Assembly: GCA_019426215.1 (NCBI GenBank)
Contig: CM033401.1
Coordinates: 16,559,134-16,623,133, forward strand
Origin: Buddleja alternifolia
Lineage: Eukaryota; Streptophyta; Magnoliopsida; Lamiales; Scrophulariaceae
Reading direction: 5' to 3'
Length of the DNA: 64,000 nucleotides
The position numbers and the translations under genes are program-made. Numbering within the stretch: position 1 is the first letter of the stretch; each line of letters starts with the position of its first letter. Of the stretch, positions 32,239 to 44,391 are shown in pieces. The notes under the pieces are model-generated. The model ran no database searches. It was not told the DNA's origin and saw nothing but the letters and a program-made list of their open reading frames with translations.

Positions 32239-33661
32239 GCAAGGAAAAGGCGAAAGCAAATGATCCACAAAGACGGGTTTATCCAAACGCTCAAAAGGCT
32301 AAGGATAAACCTGACCACTGTAAATCAAGCGCTAAGCGTCAAGCACCAAAAGTGCACCCTAAGCCAGCGCCAAGGAAATACCAGTTTCAATATCAACGGT
32401 CTAGATCATACTATCACCACTTTGATAATTATGACTATGATTGTGATTATGATTACTATTATAATCGAGGATATTACTAATCACCCAAAAAGCAAACACA
32501 ACACAATGTGAAACTCAAGAAGGCCAGTATTCCTACAATATAGACTAGGCAAATATGGGTTCCTAAAGTTTTAATTCAAAACAAAGTCACTAACAATGAA
32601 GGACCCAAGACAATTAAGAAGAATTAGAACTATCCTTTAATGCAAGTACCTAGAGCCAACACTGATACTTCTGTTTGGTACTTCGGTAGTAGGTCATCAA
32701 GGTATATGACTGGATCAAAGGATCTCTTGGTCAATTATCATGTAACCAATGGTCCTCAAGTTATATTCGGTGATAACTCTAAAGGTAAAACCAAAGGTAT
32801 AGGTATCATGCATAGGGGAAACATCATGATCAGCGATGTATATTATGTTGAGGGTCTTAAGCATAATTTGTTAAGCATTAGTCAATTTTGTGATAAAGGC
32901 TTTGAAGTAAAATTTTCAAGCGACTTCTACTATGTTAACGACGCTGAGACTAAGTCTACTAAATTAAGAGGAAAAAGAACAAATAATGTTTACACGATGA
33001 TTGGGATTCTACAATTGATAACAACCCCACATGCTTCGTTGCTAAAAGTCAAAATGAATTGGGTTGGTTATGGCATCAAAAAATGAATCACTTCAACTTT
33101 AAGGCAATCTCTCAGTTAATATCGCTAAATCTTGTAGAGGGATTACCTAAGGGTTCCTTTCAAAAGAATCTCTTATGTGATGCATGTCAAATGGGTAAAC
33201 AAGTTAAATCATCTTTTAAGAAGAAACCATGCCTATCTACTTCTAGAGTTCTTGAACTATTGCATCTAGATTTTTTTGGTCCTATTCAAATCATGAGCGT
33301 TAGTCGTAAAAAGTACTCGCTAGTAATAGTTGATGATTTCTCTCGCTATACATGGGTAGAATTCCTAGCGACCAAAAATGAAAATAGTGTCAAGCTCACA
33401 TCGCTAATTCATCAATTGCAAACTTATAAAGATTTAAAAGTGACGAGAATGAGAAGCGATAGAGGAACAGAATTTACTAACCAATTTGTTGAGAAGTTTT
33501 GTATAGACTTTGGAATACTTCATGAGTATTCTGCTCCTAGAACACCTCAACAGAATGGAGTTGCCGAATGACAGAACATAACGCTTAAAGAAGTTGCTAG
33601 GATGATGCTTGCAGAGTCTAAGCAGCCTCAAAGGTTTTGGTCCAAAGCTATCAATACCGCT
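32239..33661 (+). pseudogene. Element F protease and integrase N-part, decayed and split by element C
   Basis: The gag-protease linker holds an unusual Tyr/Asp-rich tract (about 32405-32478). The protease region reads WYFGSRSSRYMTG, where related elements have DSG or DSGCSRHMTG, so the catalytic Asp-Ser-Gly is lost. Integrase shows the zinc ligands (WLWHQKMNHFNFKAI ... CDACQMGK) after a frameshift near 33070, then HLDFFGP, RMRSDRGTEF and PRTPQQNGVAE with the catalytic D, D and E. A TGA at 33569 follows that Glu and fits a CGA-to-TGA change. The sequence is cut at CCGCT (33657-33661) by element C and resumes at 52834. Confidence 0.83.
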
Positions 33662-35381
33662 TGACACGCTAAAAGCTAACGTGCTATGATAGCAAGTGCA
33701 CTAGACGTATGTAGTAATAAGTGGACAAAAAGTCCGGGTTGTCGAACCACGGAAACTTGAATTTTAGTTTATGATTAATGAAAATGGACAAAAGTAGATT
33801 GCAATAAAACGAGTAAACAAGTGACGAACCAAAAAGAAACAAACTATAGATTAAATCTCACGTATGATAAAATGACTAAGACACATGCTACAACCGAATC
33901 TACTCTTCAATATAGATGAGCTACTCTTCGAATTATTAGACTCCTATTGCTTTGGTGGAAATTCCTTAGATAATTATTACCCGATGTCTCGGCACATAAT
34001 AATCCTATGATTAATTGATGGTTCTCTAAATATGTCTATCCGAGAATCTAATCAATAACCACGCATTCACGTTCTAGAGTTTCCCCGGATAAATCCGGCT
34101 AACCGCACCCGGAAATCTTTACCTATTTCTAGGAGCAATTCCACATTAGTTTCGGATGATGTGTTGATTCATTTGAACCCTAACCTATCTTCTCTCGAAT
34201 GACTAGACTAGGCAAGATAGCAAGCATATGGTGATCAAGCACATGATTGTAATAAAAGCTCAAAATCAACACACAAAGCAATATGAGAATTAATACGAAA
34301 ATTCACTTCACATATATTGATTCATAAATTGGCTTTCACATGGCCTTAGTTCTACAATATTAGCCTCTCATCAAAGCCTTAAGAAAATCTAATACAAACA
34401 TATACATACTCATGGAAATAAACATGTAAATGCAAATAATTAAAACTCCCTCAATTGATTGATGATGGATCCTTGCTTTTCAACTTCAATCCTTAACTCC
34501 TCTCTCTTTGTTCCCCTCCAAAAGTGATGAAGAATGGTGATGAATGATGATGAGTGAAAAGTGATGGCCAAATGCCTCCCTCTCCCTCTTGTGTTCGGTC
34601 CCAAGTGAAGAAAAATGCCTTAAGAAGACCACAAAATCTGAGCCATTAGTGTGTGTCTCCCCTAGTGTGTCCTCCACTACTCTTAAAGTGAGTAGTATAA
34701 AATTCCATAAAGTAGATCTACTAAGAAACATACTTATGACATCCCTCCCATACATGTGATGACCTCTTGGCTTTAAATGTTCCATTCCCCCATCAAATGA
34801 TGATCTTTTAGCTGAAAGGAATCAAAATTCGGGTGTGGACACGCCTAGGCGTGGCATTACCGCGCTTGGGCGCCGTTATCAGAATGCTGAAATTAAATGC
34901 AATGTGTCCTGCGCAGCAATCGTATTTCATTCATAACTTTCTCCACGAAACTCCGATTTGGATGATTCAAGTCCGAATTTGAAGCTAACACATAGTTATA
35001 CAACATTGTAGAAGGAAACTTCATCCAATTCGGCCTCTAAACATACGAAAATAGCGATCGAACGTGGAAAGTGGTGTAGATACGGCGCCCGGGTGTGGAC
35101 AAGATGGCGCCTAGGCGTGGTAAGCAGAATGTTGACGTTATTTGCATCTTGTCCGGCGCCTGGGCGTGGATTTTTAGGCGCTCGAGCATAGGGGTGCGTA
35201 GCAATTTGGCCTAAACTTGTTTTATACGTCGTTTTTCATCCCGTTCTTTGATTGTATCCATTTAAGACCTGAAATCACTTAATGCACGAATTAAACGCAC
35301 ATGTGGCAAGAATCAAGCGATAAATGAACCTAAGACATAAACGCAAAGGGGCTTAAAAACACGTAAAAATGCCTCTTATCA
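33662..35381 (-). repeat. 3' LTR of element C
   Basis: 1720 bp. It contains the 14-bp palindrome CACGCCTAGGCGTG at 34840-34853 and three GC palindrome blocks. The third (about 35105-35185) has no counterpart in the LTR of element B. Confidence 0.92.
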
Positions 35382-37019
35382 ACACCCCCACACTTATCAA
35401 TTGATCGTCCTCGAGCAATAAGAGTTTTAAGATAAAGAAACATCATCAATCAAAGAGAGAAACAAAAACAAAACTACCTATCTCACTTTCGTGGAGTAAA
35501 CGGTTGCATTTAGCGAATGCAACAAGCCTTTGAACCTTTGAGTTACCTCAAAGGACGAGTTATAGTCTCGTGAGGGTTTGCAGACGATATACCCACAAAA
35601 TCGAAAGATTTTCAACCCCGATCACTCAACGTAAATTACAATAATTAATAGCACACAATGGTATGAATTCACCTGTTTAAGCTCAAGTTACATATATATA
35701 CACGTCACCCACTTGCTCATGTTACGCCTTAACATCAAAAAGATCATCCTAAGGGTGTAGTGTAATAAATCTCAAATATTATAGTCGAGTGGCATTCTTA
35801 CCACTTTTCAAGCATTAACCCCATATTTATCAACTTTTGATTATTCACATGGTACGAGAATTGAATACAACTTCATAACCACTTAAAAATTCATCACTTC
35901 ATTCCACTTTCAGCTTTAATTTATGCACTTTCAACTCGAAACATTAGAGGCTAGACCATGTGCAATGTTCGATCCTCTTAGGCTTTCTATGACACCCGTG
36001 TAACGAGCTTTAGGCCAATAACTCCTAAACCAGACGGCTTTCGGGTATCAAATGTAGAGACATTCCTAAGGGCTTAATCGCTCGAGTGTCAAAGGCCACA
36101 AAATAAAACTAGGTCCTTATTCACTTAACACTTGCATTGGCTTGAGCTCTAGCTCAAATTAGCTTAATAGTACAGTATTCTAGGCATGGTGCTCTTCGCC
36201 CCCAGTATCTATTAAGCCTGACTTTTGCAGTCATACCAATGTTCAACCTCTTTCTTATTATTATTAAGCACACGAAGTTAACGTTCTCAACTCATAACAC
36301 ATGTGAAAATTCTAAGTTGATATTTTCGGGATCAAGCCTTTAAGTGTTTCAAAATGGTTGCCCACTCAACTCCTCTACCCTCGATTTATGTGCATATGTG
36401 AATCATCTTAAGGTCAATCTAGTCTAGTTAGGGTCTCACAAACAAGGAATTGCGTGTATAGCCATTAAAAACCAAATTGAAAACCAAATTGATAGAGAAT
36501 GCATACCATGTATTCACGTTAACCATGCTTAATTCATCAAGTGATGGGTTGAAATTCTATCCAAAAAAATAAAAATTGCACACATTTCACATGTAGAGGT
36601 ACAACACCCCCCCAAAACTTGGACCGAAATATGTAAAACATGAATAAACATGACTATAATGGATCTAGTGTACCCCCCCACACTTATCATGAACATTGTC
36701 CCCAATGCTTGAAAAAGAGAAGGGCAAAGTACACGTCACCATAGGGAAGCTGAAAAGCAAACCCGAGTCCACTTAAGGCAATCAAGTCCAAGGATGGCAA
36801 TCACTGTGTCGATCACTACATAGGTAAACAAATGCTAGCCATACAAAGCATCAAACATTGGATAGAATAGAATAAAACAAAACGAGACAAACAAAAACGA
36901 GAAACATGCATGGAAAGAAAACATCAAGCAACCAAACATAAAACATAAAATATCCAACAACCCAACAAAAGATATCCAAAAACAAAACGAAACATGCATG
37001 GAAATAAAACAAGATAAGC
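35382..37019 (-). other. Noncoding structured 3' region of element C
   Basis: PPT 35382-35399, a hairpin with one mismatch (35400-35419), and the hairpin array (about 35480-35572) with the same stems as element B. TGACT/AGTCA is at about 36219-36233. The internal PPT (36673-36689) repeats the 15-mer of the 3' PPT; its hairpin AACATTG/CAATGCT (36692-36709) has one mismatch. No ORF. Confidence 0.78.
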
Positions 37020-37299
37020 CTAATCGGTGGTGCCAAAACGATCAATGTAATCCTCATCCGTTCCGCCGAGATCATCCAAATCAATTAACGGGCTACCCTC
37101 ATCATTATGAGCCTCATCATCACCTCCTACAGGAACGAGAGCACCTGACTCGTGCAAATCTGCAGGCTGCTGAGGCGGGGGGTGCGGGTAAGGTGGAGGA
37201 GTAGAATAATCAAACGGCCCCCGACCGACAAACTCATTATGCTCTACAAGAAGCTGACGGAAATAAGCACAAGTGTCGGACATGACCACCCTCGTCTCA
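37020..37299 (-). pseudogene. Element C second ORF, C-terminal part (split by element D)
   Basis: Continues the frame of 43359-44391 beyond the insertion. It encodes a proline-rich then acidic segment (GGDDEAHNDEGSPLIDLDD) and ends ...DRFGTTD at a TAG (37020-37022). Element B has Leu at that codon and reads on into a hydrophobic tail. Confidence 0.8.
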
Positions 37300-38928
37300 T
37301 GATAGGAGTCATTTTTACGTGTTTTTAAGCCCCTTTCCGTTTATGTTTTAGGTTCATTTATCGCTTGATTCTTTCCACATGTGCATTTAATTCGTGCATT
37401 AAGTGATTTCAGAACTTAAATGGATACAATCGAAGAACGGGCTGAAAAACGACGTATAAAACCAGTTTAGGCCAAGATGCTTCACACCTCCACGACCAAA
37501 CAAGCAAGAAATAAGTTGGAGTTAGCCAAGATCATGTTTTAGTACCATTTCCGCACACCTGGGCGCCAAATCAGAAACAATCTCCACGTTGGAACGCCAT
37601 TTGGATACATTTAGAGACCGAATTTGATGAAGTGTCCTTCTACAAAGTTTTAGAGCTATGTCTTATCTTTACATGGGAACTTGAATCATCCAATTAGGAG
37701 GTCTGTGGAGAAGTTTATGAATAAAATACTATCCCTGCGCTGGAAAACACGAAAGTGGCAGCTCCCATTCTTAGTAGGTGGAAAACAAGAGAATGGTAGT
37801 TCACATTCTTGGTAGGAGGAAAGTAAGAGAATGGTAGATGGAAAACAAGAGAATGGTAGTTCACATTCTTGGTAGATGGAAAGCAAGAGAATGGTAGGTG
37901 GAAAGAAAAGAGAATGGAAGCACATGTTCTTGGTTGGTGAATTTTTTTTGCTATAAAAGAAGGATTGGATGCCATCCTACAAAGACTTGAAAACACATTC
38001 CCCATTGGGGGAGCCTAAACACATCCTATCACCATCCTTAGATTAGTTATGAAGATTATCAAGAACCTTTGAAGGTGAAGAAATCAAGAAGCATGGAAGA
38101 GATGAAGATCGAAGTTCAACCATAAAAAATACGAGGGAGTTTCTTATATTTAGATTTGTTTTTGTCTATGAATATGAATCTTAATTTAAGTTCCTATCTT
38201 TTATCTTTTATTATGAAATAGATTCTTCGAACTAAGGCCATGTTGAGGCTAAATTATGATAATTGAGTTATAAATTGTGTTTTCATATTAATTCTATTGT
38301 TGCTTTGTGTCTTGATCTTGTTTGAATGCATCATATGCTTAGCTACCATATGCATGATTTATTGCTTAAATTATTCGTTCGAGAGAAGGTAATTTAAGGT
38401 GCAAAGAGGATCATCACATAATCCGTAAAAAATAGGGAATTGCCCCTAGAGATAGGTAGAGATTCCCGGGTGCAGTTAGCCGGATTAATCCGGGGAAATT
38501 CTAGAACTTGAATGCATGATTGTTGGTTAGATTCTCGGATAGACATATTTAGAGAACCATCAATTAATCATAGGATTATTACAGCCGAGACATCGGGTAG
38601 TAATTATTTAAGGTTTTTTCCACCAAAGCAATATTCGTCTAATAATATGAGAACATGTTTATAGTGAAAATTGATTAATTTATACCAACACATGTGTCTT
38701 AGTTGCTCTTTTCCATAGCTATCTTGATTTCGACATCTTGTTTCTTATATCTTACTTTCATAATATTTTAGTTAATTCTTGTTTTAGTTTAAGTTCTTCA
38801 ATTGCTTTAAAATCATAAACTAAAATACAAGTCCTTGAGGTTCGACAACCCGGACTTTATTGTCCACTTTATTACTACACACGACCAATCCACTTGCTGT
38901 TTAATACACGTAAGGATTTTTCGTGTCA
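37300..38928 (+). repeat. 5' LTR of element D
   Basis: 1629 bp, TGATAGGAGTC to TTCGTGTCA. It has a minisatellite at 37739-37925 and TATA box TATAAAAG at 37952-37959. Confidence 0.92.
37739..37925 (+). repeat. U3 minisatellite of element D
   Basis: Six to seven degenerate copies of a core close to GGTGGAAAACAAGAGAATGG, with 'ttcacattctt' inserted every second copy, giving a higher-order unit near 60 bp. The same block is in the 3' LTR (about 42168-42354). It lies directly upstream of the TATA box. Confidence 0.8.
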
Positions 38929-38934
38929 AGTTTT

Positions 38935-38952
38935 TGGCGCCGTTGCCGGGGA
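38935..38952 (+). other. Primer binding site, tRNA-Asp type, element D
   Basis: TGGCGCCGTTGCCGGGGA, 6 nt after the 5' LTR, identical to elements A-C. Confidence 0.92.
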
Positions 38953-39063
38953 CTTGTTTAATTTTAGTTTTTGATTTTATTGCAAGTTTTAAGTATTTAT
39001 TTTATTTTTATTAAATTTTTTTTTATTATTATTTTTATTTTTTTCTTACACTCTTAGCTCGCA

Positions 39064-39885
39064 ATGGCTAGAAATTTTCCAGATATGACCCTTTCGGAGA
39101 ATCAATTATGGCTGCAAAGCGTCATTCAATTCGCAAAGGATAGCAATTTTCCTGATATGACACTACCGGAGAATCAATTATGGCTGCAAAACGTCATTGA
39201 AGCGTGTTATGCACAAGGGTTCTTTCCACAACATTACCAAGAAAGAATTTCTACTTCGGAGGAACAACTTGATAACACCATTGGAGAGCTCCACTTTATG
39301 ATGAAGGACGCACGGCGGGAAATGAAGGAGATGAATCATCAACTCAAGCAACTAACGAGCGACATATCTGAGAAAGTACCATGGGCATTGCTTGGTACCA
39401 CTGAGATAGATCAAAAGGAGGAATTCAACACCGTGATGTTGAATGAAATGAAGTTGGAAAATTCGAAAGCAGATTCCTCCAACGATGAGCATTCGACTCC
39501 TATCCTTTCTGAGGGTGTTGACATTTCTTTACCGTCTCCCCTAACCGCAAGTAAATCGGTAATCGATACCGATGATGGTAAGTTGTCAATGAATATAGAA
39601 GATGATATGGTTAATATCGATAACTATGAGGTTTTTGAGCATCCACTTGACTTTGATTTGAATTTTCACGTTGATGCTTTTGATCCTTTTAGTGTTGAGC
39701 ACTTTCAGGAAAAACGAACCAATCATCTTCTACATCCCTACATCGTGGATTTCATCTATGTGAAAGTGATGGGTGAAGAACGACGAGACATTATCTCTAA
39801 CTTGGAAGAGAGCCCACAATACCATCCTAAGCATAGGCAAGAAAAGGTAATAGAGGTATTGAGGGACCATAAAAAAAACTCGTGA
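39064..39885 (+). CDS. Miniature gag/pol-derived ORF of element D
   Basis: 273 codons, intact. Residues 4-18 and 28-42 repeat NFPDMTLxENQLWLQ, matching the N-terminus of Athila gag. Residues near 60-120 (ELHFMMKDARREMKEMNHQL) match the coiled segment after the gag domain. Residues near 165-220 (DDGKLSMNIEDDMVNIDNYEVFEHPLD) match the region just after the protease. The end (EKVIEVLRDHKKNS) matches the segment before RT ([16 protein letters not shown]). The core gag domain, protease active site, RT and integrase are all gone. The function of the product is unknown; it may be a decoy, an RNA-binding or packaging peptide, or simply a residue of deletion. The open frame in a young element is notable. 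Confidence 0.75.
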   Translation: MARNFPDMTLSENQLWLQSVIQFAKDSNFPDMTLPENQLWLQNVIEACYAQGFFPQHYQERISTSEEQLDNTIGELHFMMKDARREMKEMNHQLKQLTSDISEKVPWALLGTTEIDQKEEFNTVMLNEMKLENSKADSSNDEHSTPILSEGVDISLPSPLTASKSVIDTDDGKLSMNIEDDMVNIDNYEVFEHPLDFDLNFHVDAFDPFSVEHFQEKRTNHLLHPYIVDFIYVKVMGEERRDIISNLEESPQYHPKHRQEKVIEVLRDHKKNS

Positions 39886-41728
39886 GTGGATGATTGCTTG
39901 GTCTAACCCTAGGATATGTAGCACAAATAATTGGTCAATCTTCACTACAAAGGGCAAAAGGTTGAAGCGATACCCAATAGTGGATTGGAGAACGAATAAG
40001 GCATTCATACATAAACCGCCTTGAGCCAATCTCTTACATAAAGTCAAGCTACTGACTTTAAAAGAGCGCTTCTTGGGAGGGGCAACCCAAGTTTTGTGAG
40101 TTTTTTTTTTTTTTTTGCTTTATTTTGTTGTTTTTGCTTTTCGTTTTATTTGTTCTGTCTAAGCATGCACTTTTGGCATGTGTTTTCATATGCTTGATGG
40201 TTTGTTTGATAAGTATGTTGAGCATGTTATAGTAGCAATTCCCCGTTGTTTTGAGAGGCCTATTTTGATGAGATGAGTTTGATTTGGAACATATTTGTGA
40301 TGAAGGATTGTTTTTCAACAATCCTTGATTATAAGTACTCTTATACCTTTTGCATGTGTTTATGTGAGACAACATTGGGGACAATGTTGAGTTTTAGTTT
40401 GGGGGTATATGTGGGTTGTACTTTGTGGTTTTAATACATTCATATGATTGATCACCATGTGTTTGCTATTTTTGTCATGTCATGTGTTCCTCGTTTAGCT
40501 CAAGTTTGGGGGAATTTGTATGCTATCATGTTTATATGTGTTTATGTTAAGAAAATCAAGCATGATTTTTTTTAGTCCTTCTAATTGATGCATTGAAATT
40601 GATTAACTTGGAAAAATGGCACTATTTCTTGAAATAAATTGAATTTAATGGAACATATATATCTTTGAAATTGCTCATGGAGACCCTAGATGAGAATGAT
40701 TTCCTTAGATGATTCGCAATGCACATAAATCGAGGGTAGAGGAGTTGAGAGGATAACTATCTTGAGGCACTTAAGGAATTTTTCTCAGAGATATTAACTT
40801 AGATTTCTCATAAGGTTATAAGTTGAGTAGTAATTTTTTTATGCTAAACAATGAATTAAAAAGGTTGAAGTTTGGTATGACCAAAAGTGGTCAGGCTAAT
40901 ATGTACTGGAGGTGAAAAGTTCCATGCCTATATACTGTACTATTGTGCTAATTTGAGCTAAGCTCAAGCCAAAAAGAAACGAATTGTTTAAAGGATCTAG
41001 TTTTATTTCGTGGTCTTTGACACTCGAGTGATTAAATCCTTAGGAGTGTTTTTACACTTAATGCCCCAAAACTATCTAGTTTGGGAGTCATTGATCTAAA
41101 ACTTGTTATATGGGTGCCATAGAAAGCCTAATGGAATAAAATATTGCACATGATCTAGCCTTAATGAAGTTAATTGGAAAGTTTCATATGAATTGAAAGT
41201 TTGAATGTTTGAGATAATGAAATTTAAATGGCTATGAGATTTTCTATGATTCTTATGCTTTGTGTTTGATCATAAAGTTGATAGATATGGGATTAATGTC
41301 CAAAATTTGGTAAGGATGCCTCTCGACTATAATACCTTAGATTTATTATCACTACACCTTATGGAGTCTTTCCAGTATTGGTGTCACATGAGCAAAAGTA
41401 GTTGATATGTATATATATTTGTGAGCTGTAAAAGGATGATTTTGTGCCATTTATTCTTGTTAATTATGTTGAGATGTATTCATTTGGTTGGGATTGAAAG
41501 TTTGTTAGATTTTGTGGGTATATCGTCTGCAAACCCTCACGAGACTATAACTCGTCCTTTGAGGTAACTCAAAGGTTTAAAGGCTTGTTGCACATGCTAA
41601 GTGCAATCGTTTACTCCACGAAAGTGAGTTCGTTAGTTGTTTTTGTTTTCTCCTTTTGGTTGATGATATTGTTCGTACTCTAGACCTTTTATTGCTCGAG
41701 GTCGAGCAATTGATAAGTTTGGGGGAGT
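39886..41728 (+). other. Noncoding structured 3' region of element D
   Basis: A stop-proximal hairpin motif at 40066-40092; a 10-bp stem AAGGATTGTT/AACAATCCTT at 40303-40326; AACATTG/CAATGTT (40371-40388) followed by AGTTTGGGGGTA (40396-40407); TGACCA/TGGTCA 40878-40893; TTGAGC/GCTCAA 40953-40967; hairpin array 41539-41710; PPT AAGTTTGGGGGAGT just before 41729. The order matches element A. Confidence 0.8.
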
Positions 41729-43358
41729 TGATAGGAGTCGTTTTTACGTGTTTTTAAGCCCCTTTCCGTTTATGTTTTAGGTTCATTTATCGCTTGATTC
41801 TTTCCACATGTGCATTTAATTCGTGCATTAAGTGATTTCAGAACTTAAATGGATACAATCGAAGAACGGGCTGAAAAACGACGTATAAAACAAGTTTAGG
41901 CCAAGATGCTTCACACCTCCACGACCAAACAAGCAAGAAATAAGTTGGAGTTAGCCAAGATCATGTTTTAGTACCATTTCCGCACACCTGGGCGCCAAAT
42001 CAGAAACAATCTCCACGTTGGAACGCCATTTGGATACATTTAGAGATCGAATTTGATGAAGTGTCCTTCTACAAAGTTTTAGAGCTATGTCTTATCTTTA
42101 CATGGGAACTTGAATCATCCAATTAGGAGGTCTGTGGAGAAGTTTATGAATAAAATACTATCCCTGCGCTGGAAAACACGAAAGTGGCAGCTCCCATTCT
42201 TAGTAGGTGGAAAACAAGAGAATGGTAGTTCACATTCTTGGTAGGAGGAAAGTAAGAGAATGGTAGGTGGAAAACAAGACAATGGTAGTTCACATTCTTG
42301 GTAGATGGAAAGCAAGAGAATGGTAGGTGGAAAGAAAAGAGAATGGAAGCACATGTTCTTGGTTGGTGAATTTTTTTTGCTATAAAAGAAGGATTGGATG
42401 CCATCCTACAAAGACTTGAAAACACATTCCCCATTGGGGGAGCCTAAACACATCCTATCACCATCCTTAGATTAGTTATGAAGATTATCAAGAACCTTTG
42501 AAGGTGAAGAAATCAAGAAGCATGGAAGAGATGAAGATCGAAGTTCAACCATAAAAAATACGAGGGAGTTTCTTATATTTAGATTTGTTTTTGTCTATGA
42601 ATATGAATCTTAATTTAAGTTCCTATCTTTTATCTTTTATGATGAAATAGATTCTTCGAACTAAGGCCATGTTAAGGCTAAATTATGATAATTGAGTTAT
42701 AAATTGTGTTTTTCATATTAATTCTATTGTTGCTTTGTGTCTTGTTCTTGTTTGAATGCATCATATGCTTAGCTACCATATACATGATTTATTGCTTAAA
42801 TTATTCGTTCGAGAGAAGGTAATTTAAGGTGCAAAGAGGATCATCACATAATCCGTAAAAAATAAGGAATTGCCCCTAGAGATAGGTAGAGATTCCCGGG
42901 TGCAGTTAGCCGGATTAATCCTGGGAAATTCTAGAACTTGAATGCATGATTGTTGGTTAGATTCTCGGATAGACATATTTAGAGAACCATCAATTAATCA
43001 TAGGATTATTACAGCCGAGACATCGGGTAGTAATTATTTAAGGTTTTTTCCACCAAAGCAACATTCGTCTAATAATATGAGAACATGTTTATAGTGAAAA
43101 TTGATTAATTTATGCCAACACATGTGTCTTAGTTGCTCTCTTCCATAGCTATCTTGATTTCGACATCTTGTTTCTTATATCTTACTTTCATAATATTTTA
43201 GTTAATTCTTTTTTTAGTTTAAGTTCTTCAATTGCTTTAAAATCATAAACTAAAATACAAGTCCTTGAGGTTCGACAACCCGGACTTTATTGTCCACTTT
43301 ATTACTACACACGACCAATCCACTTGCTGTTTAATACACGTAAGGATTTTTCGTGTCA
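41729..43358 (+). repeat. 3' LTR of element D
   Basis: 1630 bp, one base longer than the 5' LTR. TATA box at 42381-42388. It is followed by TCTCA, the duplicated target. Confidence 0.92.
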
Positions 43359-44391
43359 TCTCATCTCGCAACTCATCCCTCAATTCATCCTTTAATTGTC
43401 TAATGGCGGCGGCATCCATAGGTGGAAACTGTGGGGAACTAGTAGACCGGGATGAAGACGGGCGAGGCCTCTTGGAAGTAGCTGGTGGTGGAGGAGCCTG
43501 GGAGTCGTCATCTACCACGGTGAGATAAGAACCAGGGAGCTCAGTACGCTCCATAGGAAATGTGGGAACCTTAGCTGCCTTGCATAAAGCTGTGATCAGT
43601 GACGGGAGAATGATGGGATTCTTCCGAGTGGGACCTTCGCCCTTTTGCTTAGCCAATTCTTTGTTAATCAACGACCCTAACTCATTCTTCAACTTCCTAA
43701 AGTGGTCCGTCAAAGACTTGTGGATTACCCGGGCAAAGTCCACAGCTTTCTTGGACATAATAGCATAGATGAGGGTGGCCCGTTCCTTGTTTGCCTCTGA
43801 CCGATTGGTACCCGGTATTAAATTGAATCGGATGAAGTCGAGCCAGAAAGCAGCCTCGGGTAATAGAGCCCTACGGGGGACATGAGCTTCTCCGGGTACC
43901 CATTCCCACCCCTCTCGGCCAATAACCCGCAAAATATCCGACAGGCTAACTCGGAGGCGCCCTGCATTGTAAAGAGTGGTGAACTCGCATGTCTGAGGGG
44001 TCGGGGTGCCTATGCTCTCCCTAATCTGTCTCAACTCATAATTGACATGTTTGCCCCGTACCAAAAGGGTAGTCCCCAGCCATCCTCGTGTCTCAATCTC
44101 ATCATAAACCCCGAAGCTGAAGAATTCCAGGACCCAAGGAAGACGAATGGCCTCGGGCTTTTGACAGAAAAACTGTAAGTGATGGAACTGTATCAATTCG
44201 TGCACAGAGGGTTGTCCCCGGGTGGTTAAATAGTGCTCCTTAATAAGGGTGCGGGGGGTGCTCAAACTCTGACACATAATTTGGACTTGGGAGTTTTCGA
44301 AACGGGTATTATCGGGAGTCTCGGGCTCATTAGAGGAACCCTCACCCACTTTTTTCTTACCCTTGGACGGTCTGTTGGTAGTTCTCGTCAT
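43359..44391 (-). pseudogene. Element C second ORF, N-terminal part (split by element D)
   Basis: Starts at 44391 (MTRTTNRPSKGKKK) and runs uninterrupted to the element D insertion. With its other half (37020-37299) the ORF is 435 codons and would be intact without element D. The central domain (GWEWVPGEAHVPRRALLPEA, ATLIYAIMSKKAVDFARVIH, LPSLITALCKAAKVP) is of the 'putative plant transposon protein' type. It lacks the two frameshifts of element B, so C kept a working ORF until D arrived. Confidence 0.82.

Larger units (their letters stand above)
37300..43358 (+). mobile_element. Element D: minimal non-autonomous Athila-type retrotransposon
   Basis: 6059 bp, duplication TCTCA (37295-37299, 43359-43363), LTRs 37300-38928 and 41729-43358, tRNA-Asp PBS 38935-38952, PPT about 41716-41728. 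It has one 273-aa ORF stitched from short pieces of gag, protease flank and pol. By eye the LTRs differ by 15 substitutions and one 1-bp indel (about 0.9%). It is nested in the second ORF of element C and in the opposite orientation. It keeps the full noncoding 3' domain of the larger elements. Confidence 0.93.

Noticed and set aside
37686..38005. Overlapping minus-strand ORFs rich in CFPPTKN repeats (also at 42115-42434)
   Set aside because: Translation of the element D U3 minisatellite; present in both LTRs by duplication.
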